From contig JAKQHT010000016.1 in assembly GCA_029557895.1 (NCBI GenBank), positions 31,367-95,366 of the forward strand: a DNA stretch of 64,000 bases. The letters run 5' to 3'. Below are positions 9,042-17,972 of the stretch, in pieces. This stretch comes from Bacteroidota bacterium (lineage in GTDB: Bacteria > Bacteroidota > Bacteroidia > Flavobacteriales > Flavobacteriaceae). How positions within the stretch are numbered: position 1 is the first letter of the stretch; each line of letters begins with the position of its first letter. The notes beneath the pieces were generated by a model. The model was not told the DNA's origin, did not search any database, and saw only the letters and a program-made list of their open reading frames with translations. Position numbers and translations under genes: made by a program.

Positions 9042-9613
9042 TTTTTTGGTTGGTTTATGGGTGTGGTTACTTTGTTCATTATGGCATTGTAAACCAATAG
9101 GTAGTACTTCAAGTTGCTTTTTATCAAATGATTGTCTTCGCCGATGTTTTCGAGGATTGTCTCAAAGGCTTTTGGGCTTACCAGTTTCAAAGATTCAACT
9201 TCTCCTTCTTGGGGAATCAAATCGTCGATCCTTGCGTTGAACTTTACGATATACGTATGGTGGAACTCGTTATCGATGATGCCATTGGGGTAGGTTTGAA
9301 AACATTCAAAAACGCCAATTTTTTCAAGATCGTCATAGGTTATCATAAGCCCGATCTCTTCCTTTGTTTCCCTAATGGCTGCAGATTCAACAGTTTCGCC
9401 CGCATCGACGTGCCCGGCCACAGAAACATCCCAGAGCAAAGGTTTTATCAACTTTGATTTGGCACGCTGCGCTAATAGGATTTCACCTCTGTCTGTGTAG
9501 AGCCATACCTGTGCCGTTCTATGGAAATATCCTTTGTGATGGATTTCGGATTTCGGGCAACTTTTTCCTGTTGGAAGTCCTTCGGGGGTAAGTATATCTA
9601 TTAGTTCTTCCAA
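9032..9613 (-). CDS. NUDIX hydrolase, isopentenyl-diphosphate-isomerase-like
   Basis: A 193-residue NUDIX protein. The NUDIX box runs from G67 to L89: GHVDAGE, seven residues, then RETKEEIGL, with all catalytic glutamates present. The N-terminal part (EELIDILTPEGLPTG and FHRTAQVWLYT) resembles the IPP-isomerase-like NUDIX subgroup (YfcD type), but such proteins are not all isomerases and the substrate is undefined. It begins 1 base after the M42 peptidase stop and overlaps PrsW by 10 bases, so three genes form a tight operon. Confidence 0.88.
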   Translation of the reverse strand: MEELIDILTPEGLPTGKSCPKSEIHHKGYFHRTAQVWLYTDRGEILLAQRAKSKLIKPLLWDVSVAGHVDAGETVESAAIRETKEEIGLMITYDDLEKIGVFECFQTYPNGIIDNEFHHTYIVKFNARIDDLIPQEGEVESLKLVSPKAFETILENIGEDNHLIKSNLKYYLLVYNAIMNKVTTPINQPKKCT

Positions 9614-9614
9614 A

Positions 9615-10703
9615 TCATTCGAAATAGCTGAACGTTTCCTTTCCCTTTATGTTCAAAAGGGTTTCATAAATCAGGCGTATCACATTTTCCACATCTTCCC
9701 TGTGTACCATTTCTACCGTGGTGTGCATATATCGTAAGGGTAACGAAATCAGGGCACTTGCCACGCCCATTCCGCTGTAAGCAAAAGCATCGGTATCGGT
9801 ACCCGTTGCCCTGGAGCAAGCGGCGCGTTGAAAAGGTATTTTTTTTGTTTCTGCAGTGTCGGTTATCAGGTCGCGCAATTTTTGCTGTACGGCAGGTGCG
9901 TAAGCCACCACAGGGCCTGCGCCAAGTTCTACATGGCCTTCCCGTTTTTTCTCGATCATCGGGGTTGTTGTGTCGTGGGTCACGTCTGTGATGATTGCGG
10001 CGTTGGGTTTTATGCGCTCGGCAATCATCTCTGCGCCACGCAACCCTATTTCTTCCTGTACGGAATTTGTGATGTACAGCCCGAAAGGTAGTTTTTTCTT
10101 GTTCTGGTGCAGCAATCGCGCCACTTGGGCAATCATAAATCCACCCATTCTGTTGTCGAGCGCTCTGCAGACGAACTTGTCACTATTGAGTATATGGAAT
10201 TCATCGGGATAGGTAATCACACAACCAACGTGCACGCCCAAGGCTTCAACATCTTTTTTTGTGCTGCAGCCGCAATCTATAAAGATATTGTCAGGTTTGG
10301 GAGGTTCCTCGCGTTCCTTGCTCCTGGTGTGGATGGCAGGCCAACCAAAAACACCTTTGACGATGCCTTTTTTTGTGTGGATGTTGACAATCTTGCTCGG
10401 TGCAATCTGGTGGTCGCTGCCGCCGTTTCGGATAACGTAGATTAGTCCGTTATCGGAAATATAGTTCACATACCAAGAAATTTCGTCAGCATGGCCTTCT
10501 ATGACCACTTTGTATTTTGCGGATGGATTGATAACCGCTACTGCTGTCCCGTAGGTATCTGTGATAAATTCGTCCACATAGGGTTTCAGGTAATTCATCC
10601 AAAGTTTTTGTCCGTTCCATTCATAGCCCGTAGGAGCTGCGTTGTTGAGGTAAGTTTCTAAAAACTCAATTGATTTTTTATCTAAAATACTTTTTTTTGC
10701 CAT
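9615..10703 (-). CDS. M42-family metallopeptidase (glutamyl/aminopeptidase type)
   Basis: A 362-residue cytosolic aminopeptidase of the M42 family (tetrahedral aminopeptidase/FrvX type), which trims N-terminal residues from peptides with two metal ions. Metal and catalytic motifs are in order: GHADE with H71, RALDNRMGG, SVQEEIGLRGA containing the catalytic Glu pair, DVTHDT, and the terminal RYMHTTVEMVHREDVE with its His. Length fits the family. First gene of the three-gene operon with NUDIX and PrsW. Divergent from the DUF4294 gene across about 106 bases. Confidence 0.93.
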   Translation of the reverse strand: MAKKSILDKKSIEFLETYLNNAAPTGYEWNGQKLWMNYLKPYVDEFITDTYGTAVAVINPSAKYKVVIEGHADEISWYVNYISDNGLIYVIRNGGSDHQIAPSKIVNIHTKKGIVKGVFGWPAIHTRSKEREEPPKPDNIFIDCGCSTKKDVEALGVHVGCVITYPDEFHILNSDKFVCRALDNRMGGFMIAQVARLLHQNKKKLPFGLYITNSVQEEIGLRGAEMIAERIKPNAAIITDVTHDTTTPMIEKKREGHVELGAGPVVAYAPAVQQKLRDLITDTAETKKIPFQRAACSRATGTDTDAFAYSGMGVASALISLPLRYMHTTVEMVHREDVENVIRLIYETLLNIKGKETFSYFE

Positions 10704-10768
10704 GGTTTATTTTTCGACTAAAATAATAATATTAATGTTATTTTAAAGTTATTACATCAGTAAATTCT

Positions 10769-10776
10769 TAATTTTG
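10769..10776 (+). promoter_or_regulatory. -7 element TAATTTTG
   Basis: Matches the Bacteroidota TAnnTTTG motif and lies 34 bases ahead of the ATG at 10810, which argues against the in-frame TTG at 10774 as a start. Confidence 0.6.
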
Positions 10777-10809
10777 CGCTCCCTTAACAACAGTTTTTTG
10801 CAATCTAGG

Positions 10810-11499
10810 ATGCAGATGGACAAAATAAAAATAGTGATATTTTTACTGATGGTGCCGGTTTTTGGCTATCCACAGGTGGAAACGGAACCTGACGACAGTA
10901 CTGCAATGGAATACTATATTATCGATGGTGATTCTGTAGCGGTACCGGTCGTTCAGTTGCATGAAGTCTATTTGATGGGCAAGCATCGATTTGCCTCAAA
11001 AGAAGAACGTGCTCGCTATTTGATCTTGAAGCGCAGAACCCTCAAAGTTTATCCTTATGCAAAATTGGCCTCTGAACGTTTGGTGGCTCTCAACGAACGC
11101 TTGGAAACGTTGCAACGAAAGAGTGATAAGCGCAAATATACCAAGGTCATACAAAGGTATATAGAGGATGAATTTACAGAAGAACTAAAAAAGTTGACAC
11201 GTTCCGAGGGTCAGATTTTGGTAAAGTTGGTGCATAGGCAGACAGGCCAAACAACTTTCCGGTTAATCAAGGATTTGCGTAGTGGCTGGAAAGCTTTTTG
11301 GCTCAATAACACTGCCAGTCTTTTCGATATTTCATTGAAGCGGGAATACGATCCCGCTAATGTGGCCGAAGATTTTATGATAGAGGACATTTTGCTCCGT
11401 GCGTTCCAATCGGGTCAACTCGAACGTCAGGAACCTGCTTTCAAAATTGATTACGGCGCTTTGCGCGATCAATGGGTGGCAAAATCTGCAAAAGAATGA
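10810..11499 (+). CDS. DUF4294 domain protein, exported
   Basis: A 229-residue protein beginning with a signal peptide (MDKIKIVIFLLMVPVFGYPQ, starting at the second Met). The body holds the DUF4294 core: YPYAKLASERLVALNERLE, a lysine-rich helical stretch, and TRSEGQILVKLVHRQTG with the conserved GWKAFWLNNTASLF. This family is confined to Bacteroidota and has no known activity. The start at 10810 is chosen because the -7 promoter element covers the upstream TTG. Its stop overlaps the start of the hemolysin-III gene (ATGA), so the two are probably cotranslated. Confidence 0.8.
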   Translation: MQMDKIKIVIFLLMVPVFGYPQVETEPDDSTAMEYYIIDGDSVAVPVVQLHEVYLMGKHRFASKEERARYLILKRRTLKVYPYAKLASERLVALNERLETLQRKSDKRKYTKVIQRYIEDEFTEELKKLTRSEGQILVKLVHRQTGQTTFRLIKDLRSGWKAFWLNNTASLFDISLKREYDPANVAEDFMIEDILLRAFQSGQLERQEPAFKIDYGALRDQWVAKSAKE

Positions 11500-12128
11500 T
11501 GAGGCGACAGCAAACCGTATTAGAAGAAAAACTCAACACATGGACCCATGGACTCGGTGCCGTGCTTGGGGCAGTAGGCTTGGCGCTGTTGATTGTTTTT
11601 GGAAAAAATATCACGGCTCTTGACCTTTTTAGCCTAGTGATATACGGGTTTTCAATCATCTTTTTGTTTACGGCATCGGCATTGTACCATTATGTAAAAG
11701 ATGAAAAACGCAAGCACTTTTTCAGGATCATCGACCATATTGGTATTTATGTGCTTATTGCAGGGACATACACGCCAGTGACGTTGATTGGTCTAAATGA
11801 AAGTATTGGTTTGCAATTGTTTGTCTCCGTATGGATAATCGCGGCTTTTGGTTTGGTAATCAAACTGTTCTACACGGGGAAATTCGAGATATTGTCCACC
11901 TTGCTGTATTTGGTAATGGGTTGGCTTATCGTTTTCGATTTTTCCAGCTTATCAGATGTCATTGGCAACAATGGTGTTGCTTTACTGTTTGCCGGTGGGG
12001 CATTCTATACCATTGGAATCCTGTTTTACGCAATAGATCGCATACCCTACAACCATGTCATCTGGCATCTTTTTGTGCTGGCCGGAGCCATATGCCATTA
12101 TCTGATGGTGTTTTTGTACATCGCGTGA
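11496..12128 (+). CDS. Hemolysin III / PAQR-family membrane protein
   Basis: A 210-residue seven-helix membrane protein of the hemolysin III (YqfA/PAQR) family. Conserved features seen: EKLNTWTHGLGA near the N-terminus, SALYHYVKD after helix 2, RIIDHIGIYVLIAGTYTPV, and the closing VIWHLFVLAGAICHY; the His and Asp residues at these sites bind metal in PAQR proteins. Despite the name, haemolysis is not implied for this protein; family members act as putative membrane hydrolases or affect membrane lipids. ATG at 11496 overlaps the preceding stop, a better start than the upstream one at 11472. Confidence 0.88.
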   Translation: MMRRQQTVLEEKLNTWTHGLGAVLGAVGLALLIVFGKNITALDLFSLVIYGFSIIFLFTASALYHYVKDEKRKHFFRIIDHIGIYVLIAGTYTPVTLIGLNESIGLQLFVSVWIIAAFGLVIKLFYTGKFEILSTLLYLVMGWLIVFDFSSLSDVIGNNGVALLFAGGAFYTIGILFYAIDRIPYNHVIWHLFVLAGAICHYLMVFLYIA

Positions 12129-12161
12129 TAACAAGCATACTTCACAAGTATCCTCAACTAT

Positions 12162-13613
12162 TTAATTGTTGTGGATGACTTCTTCGGCTTCATATCCAAA
12201 CAATCCCTTTTCTTTGATGATTTTTGCCACTCCTTCAGGCAACATGCTTTCCCAATCGGATTTGCCTTCCGAAATGTTTTTTAAGACATTTCTTGAGAAT
12301 ATGGAAAGTATCGAGCGGTCGTAATCGTTGATGTCGACCACTTTGCCATTGTATTTGAAAAACTTGTAGAGTTCTTTCATTCTAGGGTGTACCTTGAGGT
12401 TTTCGCTATTGACGATAGAGCCATCTTCGCCTTCCATAGGGTAAAGATATACTCTCAAATCTTTGAAGAACAGTTTGCCAAAGGCTTCAAGGATACCGCC
12501 GCTCAAGTGGCGATAGTATTTTTCGTCAAAGATGTCGATAAGGTTATTGACACCCATGGATAGCCCCATACGGTTTTTAGAATATTGCGAGAAGTACTCA
12601 ACCAATTTGTAATATTCTTGAAAATTGGAAATCAGTACAGTATGTCCCAATGAGCACAAAAGTCTCGCCCTGTCCATAAAATCCTGCTCGTTGATTTCGC
12701 CCTCTGCCCGTAGGTTTGACAAGGTAATTTCGAACACAACCTGGGTGTTGTCTACATCTACCTTGTTTTCCTTGATAAACATATCGTACGATTTCTGGAA
12801 CATATCGATGTTTACCTTGGTAACAGGCCTAAAACTACCGCGAAGCGCCAAGATGTTCTTTTTGTACAGTACTCGTGCCGGCAATACGTTATTGCCATCC
12901 GGTGCAAACATTACTGCATCGGTCATGCCGTTTTTCACAAGTTGCAAACTCATCAATCGGTTGTCAACATTTTCAAAAGCCGGTCCCGAAAAGTTGATGG
13001 TGTCGATTTCTATTTGGTCTTTGTCGAGGTGGTCGTACAGGTATCGTAAAAGTTTTTTGGGCTCTTTGTGCTTGTAAAATGCGCCATATATGAGGTTGAT
13101 GCCCAAAGTTCCGAGCGTTTCCTGCTGCAGTCGTGCGTCGTTTTCATTGAAACGTAAGTGTAGCACAATGTCGTTGTAATCTTGGTCAGCCTCAATCTGA
13201 AAGCGAATGCCTACCCAGCCGTGGCCTTTGTACTGCTTTGCAAAATCGATGGTCGTCACTGTATTGGCAAAAGCAAAGAACATCTTGTTAGGATGTTTGT
13301 CACGGGTGAGCCTATCCTCAATGAGCTGTATCTCGTGAGTGAGCATCTTTCTTAACCGGGCTTCGGTCACATAGCGTCCGTCATCTTCTATGCCATAAAT
13401 GGCATCGCTAAAATCTTTGTCATAGGCAGACATCGCTTTGGCAATAGTTCCAGAAGCGCCACCGGCTCTAAAGAAATGGCGCACGGTTTCCTGTCCCGCA
13501 CCAATTTCTGCAAACGTACCGTAAATGTTCTCGTTGAGGTTGATGCGAAGTGCCTTTGTTTTTAAAGACGGTATGTCTTCAAATTCTCTGTCTCCTTTTA
13601 GGGTGATTTCCAT
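12162..13613 (-). CDS. Large conserved Bacteroidota protein of unknown function
   Basis: A 483-residue soluble protein without signal peptide or membrane helices. I recognise the N-terminal block (FAEIGAGQETVRHFFRAGGA, then SGTIAKAMSAYDKDFSD) as typical of a family strongly conserved in Flavobacteria that databases label inconsistently, for example as nicotinate-nucleotide adenylyltransferase. I see no nucleotidyltransferase HxGH motif to support that label. Other notable blocks are INFSGPAFENVDNRLMSLQL and SNLRAEGEINEQDFMDRA. The gene is single, convergent with hemolysin III and divergent from the metallo-hydrolase. Real gene; role unknown. Confidence 0.85.
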   Translation of the reverse strand: MEITLKGDREFEDIPSLKTKALRINLNENIYGTFAEIGAGQETVRHFFRAGGASGTIAKAMSAYDKDFSDAIYGIEDDGRYVTEARLRKMLTHEIQLIEDRLTRDKHPNKMFFAFANTVTTIDFAKQYKGHGWVGIRFQIEADQDYNDIVLHLRFNENDARLQQETLGTLGINLIYGAFYKHKEPKKLLRYLYDHLDKDQIEIDTINFSGPAFENVDNRLMSLQLVKNGMTDAVMFAPDGNNVLPARVLYKKNILALRGSFRPVTKVNIDMFQKSYDMFIKENKVDVDNTQVVFEITLSNLRAEGEINEQDFMDRARLLCSLGHTVLISNFQEYYKLVEYFSQYSKNRMGLSMGVNNLIDIFDEKYYRHLSGGILEAFGKLFFKDLRVYLYPMEGEDGSIVNSENLKVHPRMKELYKFFKYNGKVVDINDYDRSILSIFSRNVLKNISEGKSDWESMLPEGVAKIIKEKGLFGYEAEEVIHNN

Positions 13614-13678
13614 ACGTAGATTGAGTAATAATTGGTTACAAAGGTACTAAATTGCTCACTTAAACAAAAAAATAAGCC

Positions 13679-13686
13679 TATTTTTG
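13679..13686 (+). promoter_or_regulatory. -7 element TATTTTTG
   Basis: Matches TAnnTTTG and lies 18 bases before the TTG start of the metallo-hydrolase gene, implying a very short 5' leader. Confidence 0.6.
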
Positions 13687-13704
13687 TTACAAACTTAGCA
13701 AGAC

Positions 13705-14466
13705 TTGAAGATAACTTTTTTAGGTACGGGAACTTCGCAGGGAATCCCTGTTATCGGTAGCGACCACCCAGTGTGTTTGAGCAGCAATCCAAAGGATAAA
13801 CGGTTGCGGGTTTCCGTTTTGGTCGAGTGGTCACAATATGCCTATGTCATTGATTGTGGCCCCGATTTCAGGCAACAGATGCTCCGCGCCAACTGCCAGA
13901 AGATAGACGGTATCCTTTTTACACATGAACATGCAGACCATACTGCCGGCCTGGACGATATCCGCCCTTTTTATTTTCGGCAGGGAGATATTCCAATTTT
14001 TGCCCATGCCAGGGTACTGGATGCGTTGCGCCGTCGTTTTGATTATATTTTTACTTCCGAAGACAAGTATGCAGGAGCTCCGGGCGTCATCACCCATGAG
14101 ATTGCCAATACTCCATTTTTGATTGGTGGGATGGAGGTTGTGCCGATAAGCGGATGGCACTATCGACTTCAGGTTTTTGGTTTTAGGTTTGGCGATTTTG
14201 CTTATCTTACCGATATGAAAACCATTGATGATGAGGAAGTGGAAAAATTACTAGGCGTAAAAATTCTTGTGGTCAATGCGTTGAGGCACGAACCGCACAT
14301 ATCACACTTTAACCTCAAGGAAGCTTTGGCGCTGATAGCTCGCGTAGCACCACAAAAAGCATATCTTACACATATAAGCCATACATTTGGTTTTCATGAT
14401 GAAATCGAAACTAAATTGCCCGTAAATGTGCATCTGGCCTATGATAACCTTCAATTGATTTTATAA
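13705..14466 (+). CDS. MBL-fold metallo-hydrolase (PhnP-like)
   Basis: A 253-residue metallo-beta-lactamase-fold enzyme. It opens with MKITFLGTGTSQGIPVIG, holds the metal motif THEHADHTAGLDDIRPF (HxHxDH), DCGPDFRQQ before it, LTDMKTI as the later Asp ligand, and LTHISHTFG with the terminal His. This order resembles PhnP-type phosphodiesterases; RNase-Z-like folds are the alternative. The start codon is TTG at 13705, supported by a -7 element 18 bases upstream and by the exact family N-terminus. Followed after 3 bases by an uncharacterised coiled-coil gene. Confidence 0.9.
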   Translation: MKITFLGTGTSQGIPVIGSDHPVCLSSNPKDKRLRVSVLVEWSQYAYVIDCGPDFRQQMLRANCQKIDGILFTHEHADHTAGLDDIRPFYFRQGDIPIFAHARVLDALRRRFDYIFTSEDKYAGAPGVITHEIANTPFLIGGMEVVPISGWHYRLQVFGFRFGDFAYLTDMKTIDDEEVEKLLGVKILVVNALRHEPHISHFNLKEALALIARVAPQKAYLTHISHTFGFHDEIETKLPVNVHLAYDNLQLIL

Positions 14467-14469
14467 AAA

Positions 14470-14973
14470 ATGAAAAACAAGATCTTTATGTACCTCTTTA
14501 TGTTCGCTGTATTGTTGATAATTTTCCAATATGTGAACTCCAAAAACATACTTGAAAGCTATGAGTCCAAAATCGCCAAAAAGGAAGCAAAAGTAGAACG
14601 GTACAGGGATTCTATTGCGGAGCTTAACGGTCAGATTGATGAACTTCACCTTTTTAATTTGGAATATGATGATCCGGCGTTGGAATACTTTGAGAATAAG
14701 GGTTATAATTCCTTGGAGCTGATTCCTTTCATCAAAGATGAACTTTACAAGCTTAACGATTATGAGGGCGAGGACCATCCAATCGTTCCGTATGTGTCCA
14801 TGACCAAGAACAAGATTATGATCAACAGCATCAGGTTGCTAAACCACAAATGGCTAATTGCCGATTTCAGCGATGGAAAACATTGGGGACAGGTGCTTTT
14901 GTCCTATGAAATTGTGGATGGTAAAGAATTGCGGTTTAAGTTGTTGGGATATTTTATGTATCCTACAAATTAG
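14470..14973 (+). CDS. Membrane-anchored coiled-coil protein of unknown function
   Basis: A 167-residue protein with one N-terminal membrane segment (about residues 5-22) followed by a lysine/glutamate-rich coiled coil (about 25-60, SYESKIAKKEAKVERYRDSI) and a compact C-terminal domain ending in LLGYFMYPTN. I do not recognise a functional family. It starts 3 bases after the metallo-hydrolase stop, so the two are very likely cotranscribed. It is convergent with yebC. Confidence 0.75.
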   Translation: MKNKIFMYLFMFAVLLIIFQYVNSKNILESYESKIAKKEAKVERYRDSIAELNGQIDELHLFNLEYDDPALEYFENKGYNSLELIPFIKDELYKLNDYEGEDHPIVPYVSMTKNKIMINSIRLLNHKWLIADFSDGKHWGQVLLSYEIVDGKELRFKLLGYFMYPTN

Positions 14974-15006
14974 ATTTCAAATGTCAATTTTTTTTGATCG
15001 GCTCAA

Positions 15007-15729
15007 TTAATTTTCCGAAATCTCCTCCATCGTATGGTAGACGTTTTGTACGTCATCATCTTCTTCAATTTTTTCAAGAAGTTTTTCTACATCGGCGGCC
15101 TGTTCCGGTGTCAATTTTTTTGTGACTTGTGGAATACGGTCAAATCCGGAAGACAGGATTTCAATGCCTCTGGATTCGAGTTCTGACTGAATGGCACCAA
15201 AACTTTCAAACGGTGCGTAAATGAGAATGCCATCTTCATCGACAAAAACTTCATCTACACCATAATCGATCAGTTCAAGTTCCAGTTCTTCAACATCGAT
15301 TCCGTTTGCCGGTATCCTGAAATTGCATGTATGGTCAAACATAAATATCACCGAACCCGAAGTGCCAAGGCTGCCGTCGCATTTATTGAAATAGCTTCGT
15401 ATATTGGCAACTGTGCGGGTATTGTTGTCAGTAGCGGTTTCTACCAAAATGGCAACACCGTGCGGCGCATAGCCTTCAAAAAGCACAATTTTAAAATCAC
15501 CAAGACTTTTGTCGGATGCCCGTTTGATGGCACGCTCTATGTTTTCCTTGGGCATATTTACCGACTTGGCGTTTTGGATAACTGCTCTCAACCTCGAATT
15601 GCTGTCCGGATCGGGGCCACCTTCTTTTACGGCCATAACGATATCCTTCCCAATTCGGGTGAAAGCTTTGCTCATTGCAGACCAGCGCTTTAGCTTCCTT
15701 GCTTTTCTAAATTCAAACGCCCTTCCCAT
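15007..15729 (-). CDS. YebC/PmpR-family protein
   Basis: A 240-residue protein with the family start MGRAFEFRKARKLKRWSAMS, then FTRIGKDIVMAVKEGGPDPD and the NMPKENIERAIKRA block. YebC-family members are now linked either to transcription control or to rescue of ribosomes stalled at difficult sequences; which applies here cannot be told. The N-terminal EFRKARK variant is that of the Bacteroidota YebC_II-like branch. Promoter and leader must lie in the 300-bp gap upstream, which contains several hairpins. Confidence 0.93.
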   Translation of the reverse strand: MGRAFEFRKARKLKRWSAMSKAFTRIGKDIVMAVKEGGPDPDSNSRLRAVIQNAKSVNMPKENIERAIKRASDKSLGDFKIVLFEGYAPHGVAILVETATDNNTRTVANIRSYFNKCDGSLGTSGSVIFMFDHTCNFRIPANGIDVEELELELIDYGVDEVFVDEDGILIYAPFESFGAIQSELESRGIEILSSGFDRIPQVTKKLTPEQAADVEKLLEKIEEDDDVQNVYHTMEEISEN

Positions 15730-16029
15730 GTTGTAATGTGTTTTTGGTTAGAAAATTTTTGTGCAAATTTATAAAATCCCATCAATCATCGGGTATGTGT
15801 TTTAATAAAAAGTTCGTGAAACCGTGTTGAAATTGAAGCGTTGAAAAGTTGTTGTAACGAAATGCGTTACGAAAGGATTGAGTAGGCTTGCGTTTGTGCC
15901 TTAAACCGAAGTCCATCGGTCCTTTTGCCCTGAACTCGTTTTGAGGCACTTTTGAGAAGTTGCAAGAGCGACCCAAATAAATTTAGCAAGACGGTTCTGT
16001 AAGCGTACAGCACATCAGCCCCGGTAAGT
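15730..16029. other. Hairpin-rich intergenic region, candidate RNA or interspersed repeat
   Basis: The gap between the SDR gene and yebC has three short perfect hairpins in a row: GTAACG/CGTTAC (15854-15870), ACCGA/TCGGT (15905-15920) and CTGTA/TACAG (15997-16010). The stretch is less AT-rich than ordinary spacers. Two short open frames cross it on the minus strand but have no start signals or recognisable motifs and are not called. It could be the yebC leader, an independent RNA or an interspersed repeat. Confidence 0.45.
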
Positions 16030-16863
16030 TTATGTCCCAACTTCTTCAAGAACTTCTGCGCTCGTAATGTGCAAATGTTTTGGCAATCGGTTGGGTTTTG
16101 GCATAACGGCGAGGTAGCGGTCTTCATTGGTGGTAAAAACGTGCTTGAACTGGACTGCTTGTTGCGTAAACTTTGCAACCATATCCTTAATGAAATCGTC
16201 GTGGTGCACCAGATCGGTGCTCCCCAGATGATAGATGCCGCATTTGTTGCGATTGATCAGGTAATGGATTTGTTGCGTGACCTTTCCTTCGGTGGTCACG
16301 TTCATGATCAGGTTTGGGAAAATCTCTATTGCGGTCTTTTCCGAAATGTACTGTTTGAGTTCTTTGACCCGTGGCGACTGTGGACCGAACACCATAGGCA
16401 GCCGTAAGATGAGCACCTTCTGCTTTGGGAGCCGCAACAACATATTTTCTATTTTTATCTTGAAATGCCCGTAGATACTTTCGCTCAATGTCTTGTCGTC
16501 TTCATAACTCGGATATTTGCTGTAAGCGTCAAAAACATTGGCAGACGATAGGAAAACAATTTTGCAGTCGTGTTGCTTTGCGTATTCTGTCAAATGGGAG
16601 TGAGCGACTATCTGGGCATGGAAGTCGCCCCGCAATGCAGAAATGACAATCGATGGCCTTACCGCTTCGAGTATTTCAAATATGTCGTCTTCCTCAATAT
16701 TGAAATTGAAAAAATGCCTATTGGACTCAAAAACAGAGTGTGGCGTAGCATAAGTGCCAAACGTCCTGAAATAGGGGCAAAGCTCCTTATAGAGTGCTTG
16801 GCCCAAAAAGCCGCTGGCACCGAGTATCAGTATTTTATGTTTGCCGCTCCGCTCTTCCATCAA
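16030..16863 (-). CDS. SDR-family sugar-nucleotide reductase-like protein (RmlD-like)
   Basis: A 277-residue extended short-chain dehydrogenase. The NAD(P)-binding motif GASGFLGQ is near residue 15 and the body resembles dTDP-4-dehydrorhamnose reductase: VRPSIVISAL, FLSSANVFDAY, then YGHFKIKIENMLL in the position of the catalytic YxxxK, which here reads Y-G-H-F-K. No other rhamnose genes are nearby, so the substrate is open. It starts 26 bases downstream of gcvT on the same strand and may be in its operon. Confidence 0.78.
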   Translation of the reverse strand: MMEERSGKHKILILGASGFLGQALYKELCPYFRTFGTYATPHSVFESNRHFFNFNIEEDDIFEILEAVRPSIVISALRGDFHAQIVAHSHLTEYAKQHDCKIVFLSSANVFDAYSKYPSYEDDKTLSESIYGHFKIKIENMLLRLPKQKVLILRLPMVFGPQSPRVKELKQYISEKTAIEIFPNLIMNVTTEGKVTQQIHYLINRNKCGIYHLGSTDLVHHDDFIKDMVAKFTQQAVQFKHVFTTNEDRYLAVMPKPNRLPKHLHITSAEVLEEVGT

Positions 16864-16889
16864 TCGATAACTACAGCATTGGCAGACCG

Positions 16890-17972
16890 CTATTTTTTAT
16901 AAAAAGGAAGTTTCACAACTGTAGCAGGAACGGCATTCTTTCGGATTTGGATATAGATTTTGCTTCCTATTTCAGAGAAAATGGACTGTGTATAACCCAA
17001 GCCGATACCTTTGCCCATTGATGGCGACATAGTGCCGGAAGTAACCTTCCCAATGGTTTTTCCGTTACTGTCCACAATATCATAGCCGTGTCGTGGCACG
17101 CCCCGTTCATCCAATTCAAAAGCCACAAGTTTGCTTTCAGGGCCGCGTTCCTTTTCGGCTTTCAGGGCTTCACTGTTAGTGAACGATTTTGTAAACTTTG
17201 TAACCCAACCCAAGCCGGCAGCTATGGGCGATGTGGTGTCATCTATATCGTTGCCATACAGGCAGTAGCCCATTTCCAGGCGCAAAGTGTCGCGAGCGGC
17301 CAGACCTATTGGTTTGATGCCGTATGCTGCCCCGGCCTCAAACACCTTGTCCCAGATTTGTTTCACTTCCGAATTTTTACAGTAAATCTCAAAACCGCCG
17401 CTACCGGTATAGCCCGTGGCAGAAATGATAACTTGTTCAACGCCCGCAAAATCGCCAACAATAAAATTGTAAAAATCGATGGCCGAAAGATCATGGCTCG
17501 ACAGCGACTGCATGGCCTCAACAGCTTTCGGACCCTGTATTGCCAATAGCGAATAATCGTCACTGATGTTTCGCATTTGGGCGCCAACGTCGTTCCTGGA
17601 ACCGATCCATTCCCAGTCTTTATCAATATTACTGGCATTGACCACCAAAAGATAGGTGTCTTCCTTGACACGATAAATAATGAGGTCATCAACAACACCG
17701 CCGGTTTCATTGGGCAGATAGCTGTATTGCGCCTTGCCTAAGGCCAGTTTTGAAGCATCGTTGCTGCTTACCTTTTGGATGAGATCCAGTGCGTGAGGCC
17801 CTTCTATCAGAAATTCGCCCATGTGCGACACATCAAACACGCCAACGGCATTCCGTACGGTTTCATGTTCAATGTTGACGCCCTCGTACTGTACGGGCAT
17901 ATTGAATCCTGCAAAAGGAACCATTTTGGCTCCCAAAGCTTCGTGTGTCGATGTCAAGGCTGTGTTTTTCAT
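16890..17972 (-). CDS. gcvT: Glycine cleavage system aminomethyltransferase (T protein)
   Basis: A 360-residue folate enzyme that takes the methylamine group from lipoylated H protein, forming methylene-THF and ammonia. Motifs seen: N-terminal [20 protein letters not shown] and [38 protein letters not shown], and [19 protein letters not shown], all standard for GcvT; D-rich ends and [12 protein letters not shown] near the C-terminus complete it. Length is normal. Other glycine-cleavage genes are not in the window. No glycine riboswitch was recognised upstream. Confidence 0.96.
   Translation of the reverse strand: MKNTALTSTHEALGAKMVPFAGFNMPVQYEGVNIEHETVRNAVGVFDVSHMGEFLIEGPHALDLIQKVSSNDASKLALGKAQYSYLPNETGGVVDDLIIYRVKEDTYLLVVNASNIDKDWEWIGSRNDVGAQMRNISDDYSLLAIQGPKAVEAMQSLSSHDLSAIDFYNFIVGDFAGVEQVIISATGYTGSGGFEIYCKNSEVKQIWDKVFEAGAAYGIKPIGLAARDTLRLEMGYCLYGNDIDDTTSPIAAGLGWVTKFTKSFTNSEALKAEKERGPESKLVAFELDERGVPRHGYDIVDSNGKTIGKVTSGTMSPSMGKGIGLGYTQSIFSEIGSKIYIQIRKNAVPATVVKLPFYKK

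Noticed and set aside
15782..16178. Two short minus-strand frames in and beside the yebC spacer
   Set aside because: No start signals, overlap the SDR gene in another frame, and coincide with hairpin sequence; better explained as structured spacer.
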